Shown: positions 26,374 through 35,464, counted from the stretch's first letter. The stretch is 64,000 nucleotides of DNA from JAUNSR01 sp036655355 (GCA_036655355.1 JAVVQG010000016.1:1-64000); one strand, 5' to 3'. Numbers and translations are program-made. The notes: a model not told the origin generated them from the letters alone.

Positions 26374-26607
26374 GGTTTTTATTGTTTGATGCGAAGATAC
26401 AAGTTTTCTAAAAGGAAAATGTTAAGGTTTGTACTTTAATATCATAAAGTTTCAAATTGTTATAATTTAAGCTATTGTACTGAACTAATGTTGCTTATTA
26501 GTTTAACTTTGTACAAAAGTAAAACAAGAACTGGGTTTATACTACGAAATTGAAAGTAAAACGCGCCGGATTCTTGATACGTTTCACTATTTAAAGAGCA
26601 ATATTTA

Positions 26608-27960
26608 ATGAGTAGCAACAGAACAACATTCGCAACTAAACTCGGAGTTATTGCCGCCGCTGTAGGTTCAGCAGTTGGCTTGGGTAACATCTGGAGATTC
26701 CCGTATGAAGCAGGGCAAAACGGAGGGGGTGCCTTCCTGATCGTATATTTGATATGTGTAGCCGTCTTGGGTATTCCGCTGATCGTGTCTGAGTTTATTT
26801 TGGGACGAAATTCCAAATCGAATGTAGGCGGTTGCTTTAAGAAGCTGGCTCCGAATACGAAATGGGGTGTGATCGGTTACCTGAGCGTTATTGCCTGTAT
26901 GTTGATCCTTGGATTCTATACGGTGATTGCCGGCTGGACGATGGAGTATCTTTACCAGGCACTGAGTAACGGATTCGACGGACAGAGTGCCGCGCAGCTG
27001 AAAGAGTCGTTTACTCATTTTACAACAAATACGTATTCGCCGATACTTTGGTTGGCGATTTTCCTTGCAGCCAACTATTTTATCATCGTTGGGGGTGTGA
27101 AGAACGGAATTGAAAAAGCGTCTAACATCATGATGCCGCTTCTTTTTGTGATCCTGATCATCTTCTGTATCCGTTCGCTATTCCTTCCGGGAGCAGCGGA
27201 AGGTCTGAACTTCCTGTTCAACCCCGATTTTACGAAAATCAATTCATCGACCGTGCTGAGCGCGATGGGACAGGCGTTCTTCTCGTTAAGTCTCGGTATG
27301 GGATGTCTGATCACATACGGATCTTACTTCTCGGACGACACGAAGCTGGGTAAGACTGCCGTAACGGTAAGTATCCTGGATACGCTGGTGGCGATTTTGG
27401 CGGGGGTGATGATCTTCCCGGCTTGTTTCTCTTTCGGAATCAGTCCGACGGCAGGTCCGGACCTTGTATTTATCACCGTTCCGAACGTATTCCAGCAGAT
27501 GACCGGCGGCTATATCTGGTCTATCCTGTTCTTCTTGTTGCTTACCGTAGCGGCATTGACGTCGACCGTTTCAATGTTCGAAGTGGTAACGGCGTTCATC
27601 CACGAAGAGTACAAGATGAGTCGTAAGAAAGCCACAGCCTGGGTAATCGCCGTTTGTTTTGTTTGTGCGGTTGTGTGCTCGCTTTCAATCGGACCGTGGA
27701 AAGAATATACGCTTTTCGGTATGACGGTATTTGATCTGTTCGATTACATGTCTGCCAACATCCTGTTGCCGATGGGAGCATTGCTGGTTTCCTTGTTTGT
27801 AGGCTACAGACTGGATCAGCGCGTTACGTACATGGAGATTACGAATAACGAAACCATCAAAGTTTGGTATTTCAAACCGTTGATGTTCGTATTGAAATAC
27901 TTCGCTCCGGTTGCCATCATCCTGATTTTCCTTTCGGGATTGGGCGTATTCGGAAAATAA
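26608..27960 (+). CDS. Sodium-dependent transporter of the SNF (NSS) family
   Basis: A 450-residue inner-membrane symporter with about 11-12 spans, probably importing an amino acid with sodium. The N-terminal signature AAAVGSAVGLGNIWRFPYEAG (unwound TM1 binding site) and GGGAFLIVYL are clear, followed by later helices such as GQAFFSLSLGMG (TM6 region). The substrate cannot be told. It is monocistronic. A TAACTTTG -7 element lies at 26504-26511 without a recognisable -33. Confidence 0.93.
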   Translation: MSSNRTTFATKLGVIAAAVGSAVGLGNIWRFPYEAGQNGGGAFLIVYLICVAVLGIPLIVSEFILGRNSKSNVGGCFKKLAPNTKWGVIGYLSVIACMLILGFYTVIAGWTMEYLYQALSNGFDGQSAAQLKESFTHFTTNTYSPILWLAIFLAANYFIIVGGVKNGIEKASNIMMPLLFVILIIFCIRSLFLPGAAEGLNFLFNPDFTKINSSTVLSAMGQAFFSLSLGMGCLITYGSYFSDDTKLGKTAVTVSILDTLVAILAGVMIFPACFSFGISPTAGPDLVFITVPNVFQQMTGGYIWSILFFLLLTVAALTSTVSMFEVVTAFIHEEYKMSRKKATAWVIAVCFVCAVVCSLSIGPWKEYTLFGMTVFDLFDYMSANILLPMGALLVSLFVGYRLDQRVTYMEITNNETIKVWYFKPLMFVLKYFAPVAIILIFLSGLGVFGK

Positions 27961-27984
27961 AAATATACTGTCAGATTTCAGATG

Positions 27985-28030
27985 AGCGGGAAGCAAAAGG
28001 GTTTTACTCTTTTGTTTCCCGCTTTTTTTT
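27985..28030 (+). terminator. Terminator of the SNF transporter gene
   Basis: Stem AGCGGGAAGCAAAAG / CTTTTGTTTCCCGCT (one mismatch) followed by eight T. Confidence 0.85.
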
Positions 28031-28094
28031 CATTTATATCCGTCGTTCGGCCGATTATTCGTAAATTTAATTGAAACCTTAAATCGCAGCGCTC

Positions 28095-29054
28095 ATGTGG
28101 AAGGAGTTCTTTTATTACACCAGACGGGAACGTATTTCGCTCCTTGTATTGTTGGTTGCGATTGCATGCTCTTTTGCATACTCCGCTTTCTCTCCCTTTT
28201 TGAAACCGCCCTCTCGCGATTCAACGGCAATCGGGTGTGGTGCCGATTCAGCCTTTCGTGCGATGTGCGATTCGTTTTTCATCGCCCTTCGCGAGGAGAA
28301 AAATACACGAAAAGTTTTCAAGAAAGGGGAGGAACCGAAACGTGAACTCTTCTCTTTCGATCCCAATACGGCAGATTCGATCCAGTTCATCCGGTTGGGA
28401 TTAAGGCCTTACGTCGCCTCCAACATCCTGCGTTACCGCCGCAAAGGGGGCGTGATTCGCAATGCCGCCAAATTCGCTTCCATCTACGGTATGGATTCCG
28501 TTTCTGTACGTTTGCTTACCCCATGTCTGGCGATCGATACCACCGCCCCGATCTTCGGAAAACCGCTACGGCGAGCCGATTCTCTGAGGGCGACCCCACC
28601 CCTTTCCAACAAATTCAAAGACACCGTTGTGATTGAACTGAATGCTGCCGATACCGCGCTTTTGCGAAGGGTGCCCGGAATCGGTGCCGGGTTTGCTGCG
28701 AAGATCGTGGGTTTCCGACAAGCATTGGGGGGCTTTGTTTCCGCCACACAACTCCGCGAGATTCCGGGTGTCGGCGATTCGTTGTTCACACAGTGGCAAC
28801 CGTGGTTCATGGCAGACCGATCCTTGATCAACCGTATTCCGGTCAATTCGGCCGGCATCACCCGACTCCGAAACCACCCCTATCTCAATTTTTATCAGGC
28901 AAAGGTGATTTATGAACTGCGAAAAGAGCGGGGTAGTCTCCACAGTCTCCGTGAACTGGCCCTACTCGAGGAGTTCTGTGAGACTGATTTTATACGGCTC
29001 GAACCGTATCTTGACTTCGGCGAAATTGAAAAAGGGAAGCAAGAGGGGAGGTGA
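28095..29054 (+). CDS. Membrane-anchored helix-hairpin-helix protein (ComEA-like)
   Basis: A 319-residue protein with one N-terminal span (about 14-32, ISLLVLLVAIACSFAYSAF), then three helix-hairpin-helix regions at roughly 95-140, 180-225 and 250-300. The middle one has the clearest motif, VPGIGAGFAAKIVGFR, followed by LREIPGVG. HhH motifs bind DNA backbone without sequence preference. An anchored, outward-facing HhH protein recalls the DNA-uptake receptor ComEA, but no other competence gene is in the window, so the role stays open. Confidence 0.82.
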   Translation: MWKEFFYYTRRERISLLVLLVAIACSFAYSAFSPFLKPPSRDSTAIGCGADSAFRAMCDSFFIALREEKNTRKVFKKGEEPKRELFSFDPNTADSIQFIRLGLRPYVASNILRYRRKGGVIRNAAKFASIYGMDSVSVRLLTPCLAIDTTAPIFGKPLRRADSLRATPPLSNKFKDTVVIELNAADTALLRRVPGIGAGFAAKIVGFRQALGGFVSATQLREIPGVGDSLFTQWQPWFMADRSLINRIPVNSAGITRLRNHPYLNFYQAKVIYELRKERGSLHSLRELALLEEFCETDFIRLEPYLDFGEIEKGKQEGR

Positions 29055-29177
29055 CAGCGCTTAAAAATAAGCACGGCTCAAGGATGAAAAACAGGAGCTA
29101 AAAGAAGCGACGTGAGAATCATTTTTGTTTATTTGTATCTTAATTGAAAGAATAAAAACGAAACTGACCGAAAAGAT

Positions 29178-30032
29178 ATGAACGATAATAGAAAACCCTT
29201 GTACATCAATCTGAAAGGAGAGCTGACGGATGTGAATACGCCGCTTGTCATGGGGATTCTCAATGTGACGCCCGATTCCTTTTATGCGGGCAGTCGTTAT
29301 CAGGGTGAGAAGGAGATTGCCGAGAGAGCGGTTCAGATCGTGGAACAGGGAGGCGGCATCATCGATATGGGCGCTTACTCTTCCCGTCCCGATTCGATAG
29401 ACATCACGCCCGAAGAGGAGATGGCGCGACTCGAATTCGCACTTCGCATCGTCAACCGCGAATTGCCCGATGCCGTGATTTCGGTGGATACGTTCCGTGC
29501 CGAAATAGCCAAACGTTGCGTAAACGAATTTGGCGTGGCGATCATCAACGATATTTCCGGCGGCGAGATGGATCCCGACATGTTCGATACCGTGGCGCAA
29601 CTACAAGTGCCCTATATCCTAATGCACATGGTGGGTACTCCGCAAAGCATGACGGCGCATACGCATTACGATCACCTTTTGGAGGAGCTTTTTCTATACT
29701 TCGCCAAGAAGGTGAACCGACTTCGTTTGGCCGGAGTAAACGACATAATTCTCGATCCGGGATTCGGTTTCAGCAAGACGCTTGCCGACAACTACCGTTT
29801 GATGAAACACCTGAGTGATTTTAAAACCTTTGAATTACCCATTCTTTCGGGTATCTCGAGAAAATCGATGATTTACAAACACCTCGGAATCACCCCGGCC
29901 GAAAGTCTCAACGGAACCACGGTGCTGAACACGCTTTCTCTTTGCGGAGGTGCGAACATCCTGCGGGTACACGACGTAAAAGAGGCGGTGGAAGCCGTTC
30001 AGCTATACACTATGACGCAACGTCAGCAATAA
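29178..30032 (+). CDS. folP: Dihydropteroate synthase
   Basis: The enzyme condenses p-aminobenzoate with the pterin diphosphate in folate synthesis and is the sulfonamide target. The 284 residues form a TIM barrel with signature blocks VMGILNVTPDSFYAGSRY (about 23-40), IDMGAYSSRPDS (about 61-72), INDISGG and DPGFGFSKT. It is followed after 12 bases by the diadenylate cyclase gene. Confidence 0.96.
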   Translation: MNDNRKPLYINLKGELTDVNTPLVMGILNVTPDSFYAGSRYQGEKEIAERAVQIVEQGGGIIDMGAYSSRPDSIDITPEEEMARLEFALRIVNRELPDAVISVDTFRAEIAKRCVNEFGVAIINDISGGEMDPDMFDTVAQLQVPYILMHMVGTPQSMTAHTHYDHLLEELFLYFAKKVNRLRLAGVNDIILDPGFGFSKTLADNYRLMKHLSDFKTFELPILSGISRKSMIYKHLGITPAESLNGTTVLNTLSLCGGANILRVHDVKEAVEAVQLYTMTQRQQ

Positions 30033-30044
30033 CAGAACAACATT

Positions 30045-30803
30045 ATGTGGCAATTCGGAATAAAAGACGTCATTGACATCGTACTCGTGGCGATCCTTCT
30101 ATACAATGTATATAAGATGATGAAGGAGTCCGGTACGATCAATATCTTCGTGGGCGTCCTCACCTTTATAGCCGTTTGGATTCTTGTGACGCAGGTGCTG
30201 GACATGCGTCTGATGGGTGCGATTATGGATAAGGTGATCAGTGTGGGACTTGTTACGCTGGTGATTATCTTTCAGGATGAGATCCGGCGCTTTCTACTCG
30301 ATCTGGGTTCGAAGAAACGGTGGCGCTTCCTGCTCGATTTCTTTTTCAGACGTCATCAGGACGAAGGGGGGGAGGCGGTCATTTCGGCCATCGTACGCGC
30401 CTGCCTGAACATGTCGACAGCAAAAACGGGCGCACTGATCGCCATCCAGCAGATTTCGGATCTGAAGATGTATGAACTGACGGGCGATAAGATCGATGCC
30501 GATGTTTCCACCCTGCTGATCGAAACGATATTTTTCAAGAACAGTCCCCTGCATGACGGGGCGATGATTATCGCCAACAACCGCATTACGGCGGCCTCCT
30601 GCATTCTGCCCGTATCCCACAGTCTCGACGTACCTAAGAAATATGGGTTAAGACACCGCTCGGCGTTGGGATTGGCGCAGGAAACGGATGCCAAAGTGGT
30701 GGTGGTCTCTGAAGAAACGGGACACATCACATTGGCCTGGAACGGCAAGTTCTACGGCAACCTCACTCCCAGTGCACTAGAGAAGTTGCTGGCACAGCGA
30801 TAA
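30045..30803 (+). CDS. cdaA: Diadenylate cyclase (CdaA type)
   Basis: The product makes cyclic di-AMP from two ATP at the inner membrane. The 252 residues have N-terminal hydrophobic segments (about 9-25, 33-55 and 60-80) and a DisA_N domain (about 95-235) with both active-site motifs: DGA (in LHDGAMIIANNRITAASCI) and RHR (in YGLRHRSALG). Pairing with folP is a recurrent Bacteroidetes arrangement. Cyclic di-AMP usually controls turgor and cell-wall balance. Confidence 0.94.
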   Translation: MWQFGIKDVIDIVLVAILLYNVYKMMKESGTINIFVGVLTFIAVWILVTQVLDMRLMGAIMDKVISVGLVTLVIIFQDEIRRFLLDLGSKKRWRFLLDFFFRRHQDEGGEAVISAIVRACLNMSTAKTGALIAIQQISDLKMYELTGDKIDADVSTLLIETIFFKNSPLHDGAMIIANNRITAASCILPVSHSLDVPKKYGLRHRSALGLAQETDAKVVVVSEETGHITLAWNGKFYGNLTPSALEKLLAQR

Positions 30804-30876
30804 AAGAGAAACGTAGATTCATCCTCCAAGAGGTCAACGCTCTACTTCGGAAAGATGCCAACACAGCGATAAAAGA

Positions 30877-30915
30877 AAAACGGCTTTTGCAACGAATGCA
30901 AAAGCCGTTTTTTTA
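30877..30915. terminator. Bidirectional terminator between cdaA and the NagB/PIG-L fusion gene
   Basis: A perfect 14-bp stem AAAACGGCTTTTGC / GCAAAAGCCGTTTT with a T-run, between convergent genes. Confidence 0.85.
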
Positions 30916-30931
30916 TTTCAGTGACTGAAGA

Positions 30932-32914
30932 TTATAGCGGGTGATACTCCACGAACGCTTCGATCGCTTCGTAAGAAGCCAAACCAAGCTGATGGTAAAG
31001 TTCTGCCGTTGCACGGTTACGTTCTTCAGAACGCTGCCAGAACAAACGCTCGTCGTTACCAAGGAATGGTGCGCTCTCCATCTGCGACTGGTGTTTCAGG
31101 ATAGAGTTACGTTTCGAACGAAGTTCTTCCGGGCTCAAAGGCACAGCCATTTCGATGTGGTCAACTTCCCACTCAGCCCATGCTCCGCGATACATCCAGA
31201 TGCGGCAATCTTCCAACCATTTCTCATCTTTGCACTCGTCGATGGCAGCCAATACGGCGTCAAGACAAACTTTGTGCGTTCCGTGCGGATCGGCAAGGTC
31301 ACCGGCAACGAAGATCTGGTGTGGTTCGATTTTCTGAATCAACGCTTTTACGATCGCTACGTCAGGTTCTCCAAGATCGCCTTTTTTAATCGTACCGGTT
31401 TCGTAGAACGGCAGGTTCAGGAAGTTTACATTTTCAGGTTTAACGCCCATGTAGTTACAAGCCGTGCGCGCTTCACCGCGACGGATCAAACCTTTGATTG
31501 CGCGAACATCCGGCGTATCGATCTCGTCATCGCCTTTCTTCGTAGCCAAAGCGGTACGGATTTCGTCCATTTTAGCAAGAAGAGCAGGATCTTTGATATC
31601 GTACATCTCAGCCATACCGTCCATGAACATAGAGAAGCGTTTTACCTCTTCGTCACCTACGGCGATGTTACCTGATGTTTCATATGCAACGTGTACATCG
31701 TGGTTCTGGTCAACCAAACGTTTCAGCGTACCACCCATCGAGATCACGTCGTCGTCCGGATGCGGACTGAATACGATTACGCGTTTAGGGAACGGATTCG
31801 CTCTTTCGGGACGATGCGTATCGTCTGCGTTCGGTTTACCACCCGGCCAGCCGGTGATGGTGTGCTGCAGTTCGTTGAATACTTTGATGTTCACGTTGTA
31901 AGCAGAGCCGTAAAGGGCTACCAATTCGCTTAGTCCGTTCTCATTGTAATCTTTGTTGGTTAGTTTCAAGATCGGTTTTCCGGTCATCAGGCACAACCAA
32001 ACGATCGCGCGGCGGATTAGTTTGTCATTCCATTCGCAAGAAGTCACCAACCAAGGGTGGCTTAGGCGAGTCAGCTGTTCAGCTGCCGGAAGGTCAAGGA
32101 TCATTTTCGCGTTCGGGTGGTTCTGAAGATAACTTGCCGGACGAGCATCCGATACTTCCCCTTCAACGATTTCCGTTACCAGGTTCGAGCGGTTTTCACC
32201 CCACGACATCAGGATTACGCGTTGCGCTTTCATCAGGGTGCTGATACCCATTGTGATGGCGCAAGCCGGAGCACCTTCGTTGGTGTTGTAAAGTTTGGAT
32301 ACGTTCTTTCTGGTTTCGCTGTCCAGAAGAATCAGGCGGGTAGCCGAGTTAGCCTGTGAGCCTGCTTCGTTGAACGCGATTGAGCCGGATTGGCCTAAAG
32401 AAAGAAGCGCAAGGTCAAGACCGCCGTGTTTTTCAATCTGTTTTTCATAATTCGCACAGAATTCAAGCACGGATTCTTTCTCGTCGTCGCTGTTCGGAGA
32501 GAACACGTTCGCCGGATTGATATCAACAAGATCCAAAAGATCTTCTTTCAGGGTGTGAAGCAGTGTTTTTGAGGCATCGGGGTTCGGATAGAAATCCGCT
32601 ACGTTAAATACCACTACATTAGAGAAACTTAGTTTCTGTTCTTTGTGCATTTTCACGAGCTCCTCATACACTCCCTGTGCCTGATTACCCCCGGTAAGGG
32701 CAAGTACACATGAACGGTATTCTTTCTGGCGCTGACGAATGAGTTGCGCAATCTCTAATGCGATTTCGCTCGCAGCCTGCTGTGAGCTTTCATAAACATC
32801 TGTGAAGATCTTCTCGAAACGAGTCAACGCAGTATGTTCCAGTGCATTAGTCGGACGGTAGTACTTCTGAGGTATACGGTCCAGTTTAATCTGAGAACTT
32901 AGATTTGTTTTCAT
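30932..32914 (-). CDS. NagB-like/PIG-L deacetylase fusion protein
   Basis: A 660-residue two-domain protein; the ATG at 32914 (MKTNLSSQIK) was chosen over one 8 codons upstream. Residues about 25-290 resemble glucosamine-6-phosphate deaminase, but the catalytic positions differ from canonical NagB: the Asp72 equivalent is Ala106 (FNVADFYP), and the Asp141 and His143 equivalents are Ser176 and Ser178 (GQSGSIAFNE); the Glu148 equivalent (Glu183) remains. The C-terminal part (about 375-650) is a PIG-L/LmbE-type deacetylase with the metal motif PHPDDD (384-389) and a later DPHGTH. So the deaminase half is probably inactive or a sugar-phosphate sensor, and the active part is likely a deacetylase for an N-acetyl sugar. 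It is divergent from nagB. Confidence 0.85.
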   Translation of the reverse strand: MKTNLSSQIKLDRIPQKYYRPTNALEHTALTRFEKIFTDVYESSQQAASEIALEIAQLIRQRQKEYRSCVLALTGGNQAQGVYEELVKMHKEQKLSFSNVVVFNVADFYPNPDASKTLLHTLKEDLLDLVDINPANVFSPNSDDEKESVLEFCANYEKQIEKHGGLDLALLSLGQSGSIAFNEAGSQANSATRLILLDSETRKNVSKLYNTNEGAPACAITMGISTLMKAQRVILMSWGENRSNLVTEIVEGEVSDARPASYLQNHPNAKMILDLPAAEQLTRLSHPWLVTSCEWNDKLIRRAIVWLCLMTGKPILKLTNKDYNENGLSELVALYGSAYNVNIKVFNELQHTITGWPGGKPNADDTHRPERANPFPKRVIVFSPHPDDDVISMGGTLKRLVDQNHDVHVAYETSGNIAVGDEEVKRFSMFMDGMAEMYDIKDPALLAKMDEIRTALATKKGDDEIDTPDVRAIKGLIRRGEARTACNYMGVKPENVNFLNLPFYETGTIKKGDLGEPDVAIVKALIQKIEPHQIFVAGDLADPHGTHKVCLDAVLAAIDECKDEKWLEDCRIWMYRGAWAEWEVDHIEMAVPLSPEELRSKRNSILKHQSQMESAPFLGNDERLFWQRSEERNRATAELYHQLGLASYEAIEAFVEYHPL

Positions 32915-33020
32915 CTTAATAGATTCTTTTACTGACAAAACCCCCTCCTTTTATTCATAGAAGCAAATAATCGGAAGAAATTCCGTCGGTGAAGATTTTT
33001 AGTATCTTTATTTGAATTGG

Positions 33021-33051
33021 CAAAGGTATTTATTTCAAAGGGATAGTCAAT
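33021..33051 (-). promoter_or_regulatory. Promoter of the NagB/PIG-L fusion gene
   Basis: On the minus strand ATTG (complement of 33048-33051), a 19-base spacer and TACCTTTG (complement of 33021-33028) fit the Bacteroidetes consensus with one mismatch in the -33. In the same intergenic region TATCTTTG at 33103-33110 could be the -7 of divergent nagB, with a weak -33. Confidence 0.55.
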
Positions 33052-33207
33052 AAATAAATCATCAAAACCTTTCGATAATTTTAAGTATTTATTATTAATA
33101 CCTATCTTTGAAAGGTGAAATTATATTTAGACGTAAGCTCATTCCTTTCGTCTGACTATTAATTCATTAACTGAAAACTAATTAACCAATCATATCAATT
33201 TACAATT

Positions 33208-34020
33208 ATGAGATTAATCATTCAACCGGATTACGCTGATCTTTCTCGCTGGAGCGCAAACTACGTAGCAGCGAAGATCAATAAATTCAACCCAAGTGAG
33301 AACCGACCATTCGTGTTGGGATTGCCTACAGGTTCATCTCCGCTTGGTATGTATAAAGAACTAATCAATCTACATAAAGCGGGTAAGGTTTCATTTCAGC
33401 ACGTGATCACATTCAATATGGATGAATACGTTGGATTGCCGAAAGAACATCCTGAAAGCTACCACTCATTCATGTGGAATAACTTCTTCTCTCACGTTGA
33501 CATCCGTCCGGAGAATGTGAACATCCTAAACGGAAACGCTGCGGATACGGAAGCAGAATGTCGTCGTTACGAACATAAAATCCAGTCTGTAGGCGGTATC
33601 CACCTATTCTTGGGCGGTATCGGACCGGACGGACACATCGCGTTCAACGAACCTTGCTCTTCGCTTGCATCAAGAACTCGTATGAAAACGTTGACAAAAG
33701 ATACCATCATCGCGAACTCACGTTTCTTTGACAACGATGTAAACAAAGTGCCTAAAACGGCTCTTACTGTTGGTGTAGGTACTGTTTTGGATGCACAGGA
33801 AGTGTTGATCATGGTGAACGGACACAACAAAGCGCGTGCATTGGCAAGCGTAGTTGAAGGTGCGGTAAACCACAAATGGACCATCAGCGCACTTCAGTTG
33901 CACCCGAAAGGAATCATCGTTTGTGATGAAGCGGCTACAGAAGAGATCAAAGTTGGAACTTACAAATATTTCAAAGACATCGAATCTGATAACTTGAACC
34001 CGGATTCATTGTTGAAATAA
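33208..34020 (+). CDS. nagB: Glucosamine-6-phosphate deaminase
   Basis: The enzyme turns glucosamine 6-phosphate into fructose 6-phosphate and ammonia, the last step of GlcNAc catabolism. The 270 residues keep all catalytic positions at E. coli numbering: Asp72 (FNMDEYVGL), Asp141 and His143 ([13 protein letters not shown]) and Glu148. It is divergent from the NagB/PIG-L fusion gene, and a strong terminator follows. The two genes probably serve the same amino-sugar pathway. Confidence 0.96.
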   Translation: MRLIIQPDYADLSRWSANYVAAKINKFNPSENRPFVLGLPTGSSPLGMYKELINLHKAGKVSFQHVITFNMDEYVGLPKEHPESYHSFMWNNFFSHVDIRPENVNILNGNAADTEAECRRYEHKIQSVGGIHLFLGGIGPDGHIAFNEPCSSLASRTRMKTLTKDTIIANSRFFDNDVNKVPKTALTVGVGTVLDAQEVLIMVNGHNKARALASVVEGAVNHKWTISALQLHPKGIIVCDEAATEEIKVGTYKYFKDIESDNLNPDSLLK

Positions 34021-34051
34021 GGAAGGTGTGCGAAAAGCACATCGGATGGAG

Positions 34052-34095
34052 GCGAACCCCGGAAGTTGAAGAAACTTTCGGGGTTCGCTGTTTTT
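34052..34095 (+). terminator. Terminator of nagB
   Basis: A 16-bp stem GCGAACCCCGGAAGTT / AACTTTCGGGGTTCGC (one G-U-type pair) and a T-run. Confidence 0.88.
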
Positions 34096-34149
34096 ATAGC
34101 ATCCGAATTGATTCGTGATTTGGTTCCATTTTTCAATCTCTTATGCAGA

Positions 34150-34269
34150 ATTCAAAATGCATATCGAGCGGTTGTGTATGCGAAATTAATGCATTCATTA
34201 TGTGCTTATATGATAAAAACAGCCTTTAATAAAGAAAATAGATGCTTTTTGATGGATTATATGCAAATA
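34150..34269 (+). promoter_or_regulatory. Possible ArgR operator region upstream of argR
   Basis: Three AT-rich elements with TATGC/GCAT-type half sites: ATTCAAAATGCATA (34150-34163), TATGCGAAATTAATGCATT (34177-34195) and TTATATGCAAATA (34257-34269, next to the -7 element). They resemble ARG boxes in size and base composition but match no consensus exactly. Autoregulation of argR would be expected. Confidence 0.3.
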
Positions 34270-34281
34270 GTATTACTTTTG
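34248..34281 (+). promoter_or_regulatory. Promoter of the arginine operon
   Basis: TTTG at 34248-34251 and TACTTTTG at 34274-34281, spaced by 22 bases, slightly longer than the usual 19-21. Confidence 0.55.
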
Positions 34282-34313
34282 CCCGAAAGTAAGGAATAAA
34301 TATACGTATATAT

Positions 34314-34796
34314 ATGAAGAATAAGAAAGAAAGACTTGTCGCTATACGGGAGATTGTAATGAATTCAAAAATCGGAAGTCAGGATGAATTATTAGTCATC
34401 CTTACCGAGAAAGGTTTTGATCTGACTCAGGCCACATTATCGCGTGATTTGAAACAACTTCAGATCGCTAAGGTTGCCAACAATGACGGATCGTATGTTT
34501 ACATTCTTCCTGAAATGGGCGGAATCGGCAAAATGGTACAGACAAAAAGTGTGGGTAGCATCGGTTTTGCAGCGTCAGGATTCATTTCAATCGAATTCTC
34601 TCACCACCTTGCGGTGATCCGTACGCGTCCCGGTTACGCCAGCAGCATCGCCTACGACATCGATGTAACGGCTCCGCACGAAATTCTGGGTACGATCGCC
34701 GGCGACGATACCATTCTGATCATACCGCGCGAAGAGTATACACGTGAACAGATTGTAGAAGCATTATCTGCTTTTATCCCGAACATACATTTATAA
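34314..34796 (+). CDS. argR: Arginine repressor
   Basis: A 160-residue ArgR/AhrC family regulator: an N-terminal winged helix (about 1-70; SQDELLVILTEKGFDLTQATLSRDL, in which LTQATLSRDL is the recognition helix) and a C-terminal hexamerisation and arginine-binding domain (about 85-155; the GTIAGDDTILI loop carries the arginine-contacting Asp pair). It heads the arginine cluster, so it probably controls it along with itself. Confidence 0.93.
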   Translation: MKNKKERLVAIREIVMNSKIGSQDELLVILTEKGFDLTQATLSRDLKQLQIAKVANNDGSYVYILPEMGGIGKMVQTKSVGSIGFAASGFISIEFSHHLAVIRTRPGYASSIAYDIDVTAPHEILGTIAGDDTILIIPREEYTREQIVEALSAFIPNIHL

Positions 34797-34811
34797 TTAA
34801 CGCTGAAACGC

Positions 34812-34863
34812 CTTAGTCGTTTTCAAGCAGGACGACTTAAGCCGTTAACCGCACTCCTGCTTG
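34812..34863 (+). other. Potential pseudoknot between argR and the GNAT gene
   Basis: A stem CTTAGTCGT (34812-34820) with ACGACTTAAG (34832-34841, one bulge) has in its loop CAAGCAGG (34824-34831), which is fully complementary to CCTGCTTG (34856-34863). The two stems can form an H-type pseudoknot or exclude each other. It lies in the 119-base gap inside the operon, about 50 bases before the GNAT start. Confidence 0.45.
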
Positions 34864-34915
34864 ATCAAACGCTCCTAAAGACGATGACCAAATCAATCTT
34901 TATTCTATTCGAGAA

Positions 34916-35464
34916 ATGGAAGAAACAATTAAGGTAATGGTTGCCGCAGAATCCCACCTCTCATACGTGGAAACGATTCTTGATACTATTGAAAAAGCCG
35001 CGAAGATCCGCGGTACGGGTATAGCGAAACGCTCGCCCGAATATGTGAAGCTGAAAATGCTTGAAGGAAAAGCGGTAATCGCACTGTGTGGCGATGAATT
35101 CGCCGGATTCTGTTACATCGAGAGCTGGAGCAATAAGAAATTCGTTGCGAACTCCGGACTCATCGTGGTGGATAAATTCAGAGGACACGGTTTGGCGAAA
35201 CGCATCAAGAAGTTTGCCTTCGACCTCTCACGGGAACGATTCCCGGAAGCGAAATTATTCGGTCTGACTACCGGAGCCGCCGTTATGAAAATCAATAATG
35301 AACTGGGATACCGTCCCGTAACGTTCGCAGAGCTGACAGACGACGAGTCGTTCTGGAAAGGGTGCGAGAGTTGCATCAATTACGATGTTCTGAACCGTAC
35401 GAATCGCAAAATGTGTCTATGTACGGGCATGCTGTTCGATCCGGCTGAACATCCGGAAAAATAA
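34916..35464 (+). CDS. GNAT-family N-acyltransferase in the arginine cluster
   Basis: A 182-residue GNAT fold protein; the acyl-CoA loop appears as VVDKFRGHGLAKRIKKF (about 85-101). A Cys-rich C-terminal part (GCESCINYD, CLCTGMLF) is distinctive. It sits between argR and argG, and no argA or argJ is present, so a likely role is acylation of glutamate, the first step. In Bacteroides the pathway is reported to use N-succinylornithine, so the acyl donor may be succinyl-CoA. Function is inferred from position. Confidence 0.8.
   Translation: MEETIKVMVAAESHLSYVETILDTIEKAAKIRGTGIAKRSPEYVKLKMLEGKAVIALCGDEFAGFCYIESWSNKKFVANSGLIVVDKFRGHGLAKRIKKFAFDLSRERFPEAKLFGLTTGAAVMKINNELGYRPVTFAELTDDESFWKGCESCINYDVLNRTNRKMCLCTGMLFDPAEHPEK

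Noticed and set aside
34066..34299. A 77-codon plus-strand open frame between nagB and argR
   Set aside because: It begins within the nagB terminator and runs over the argR promoter; no motif is seen.
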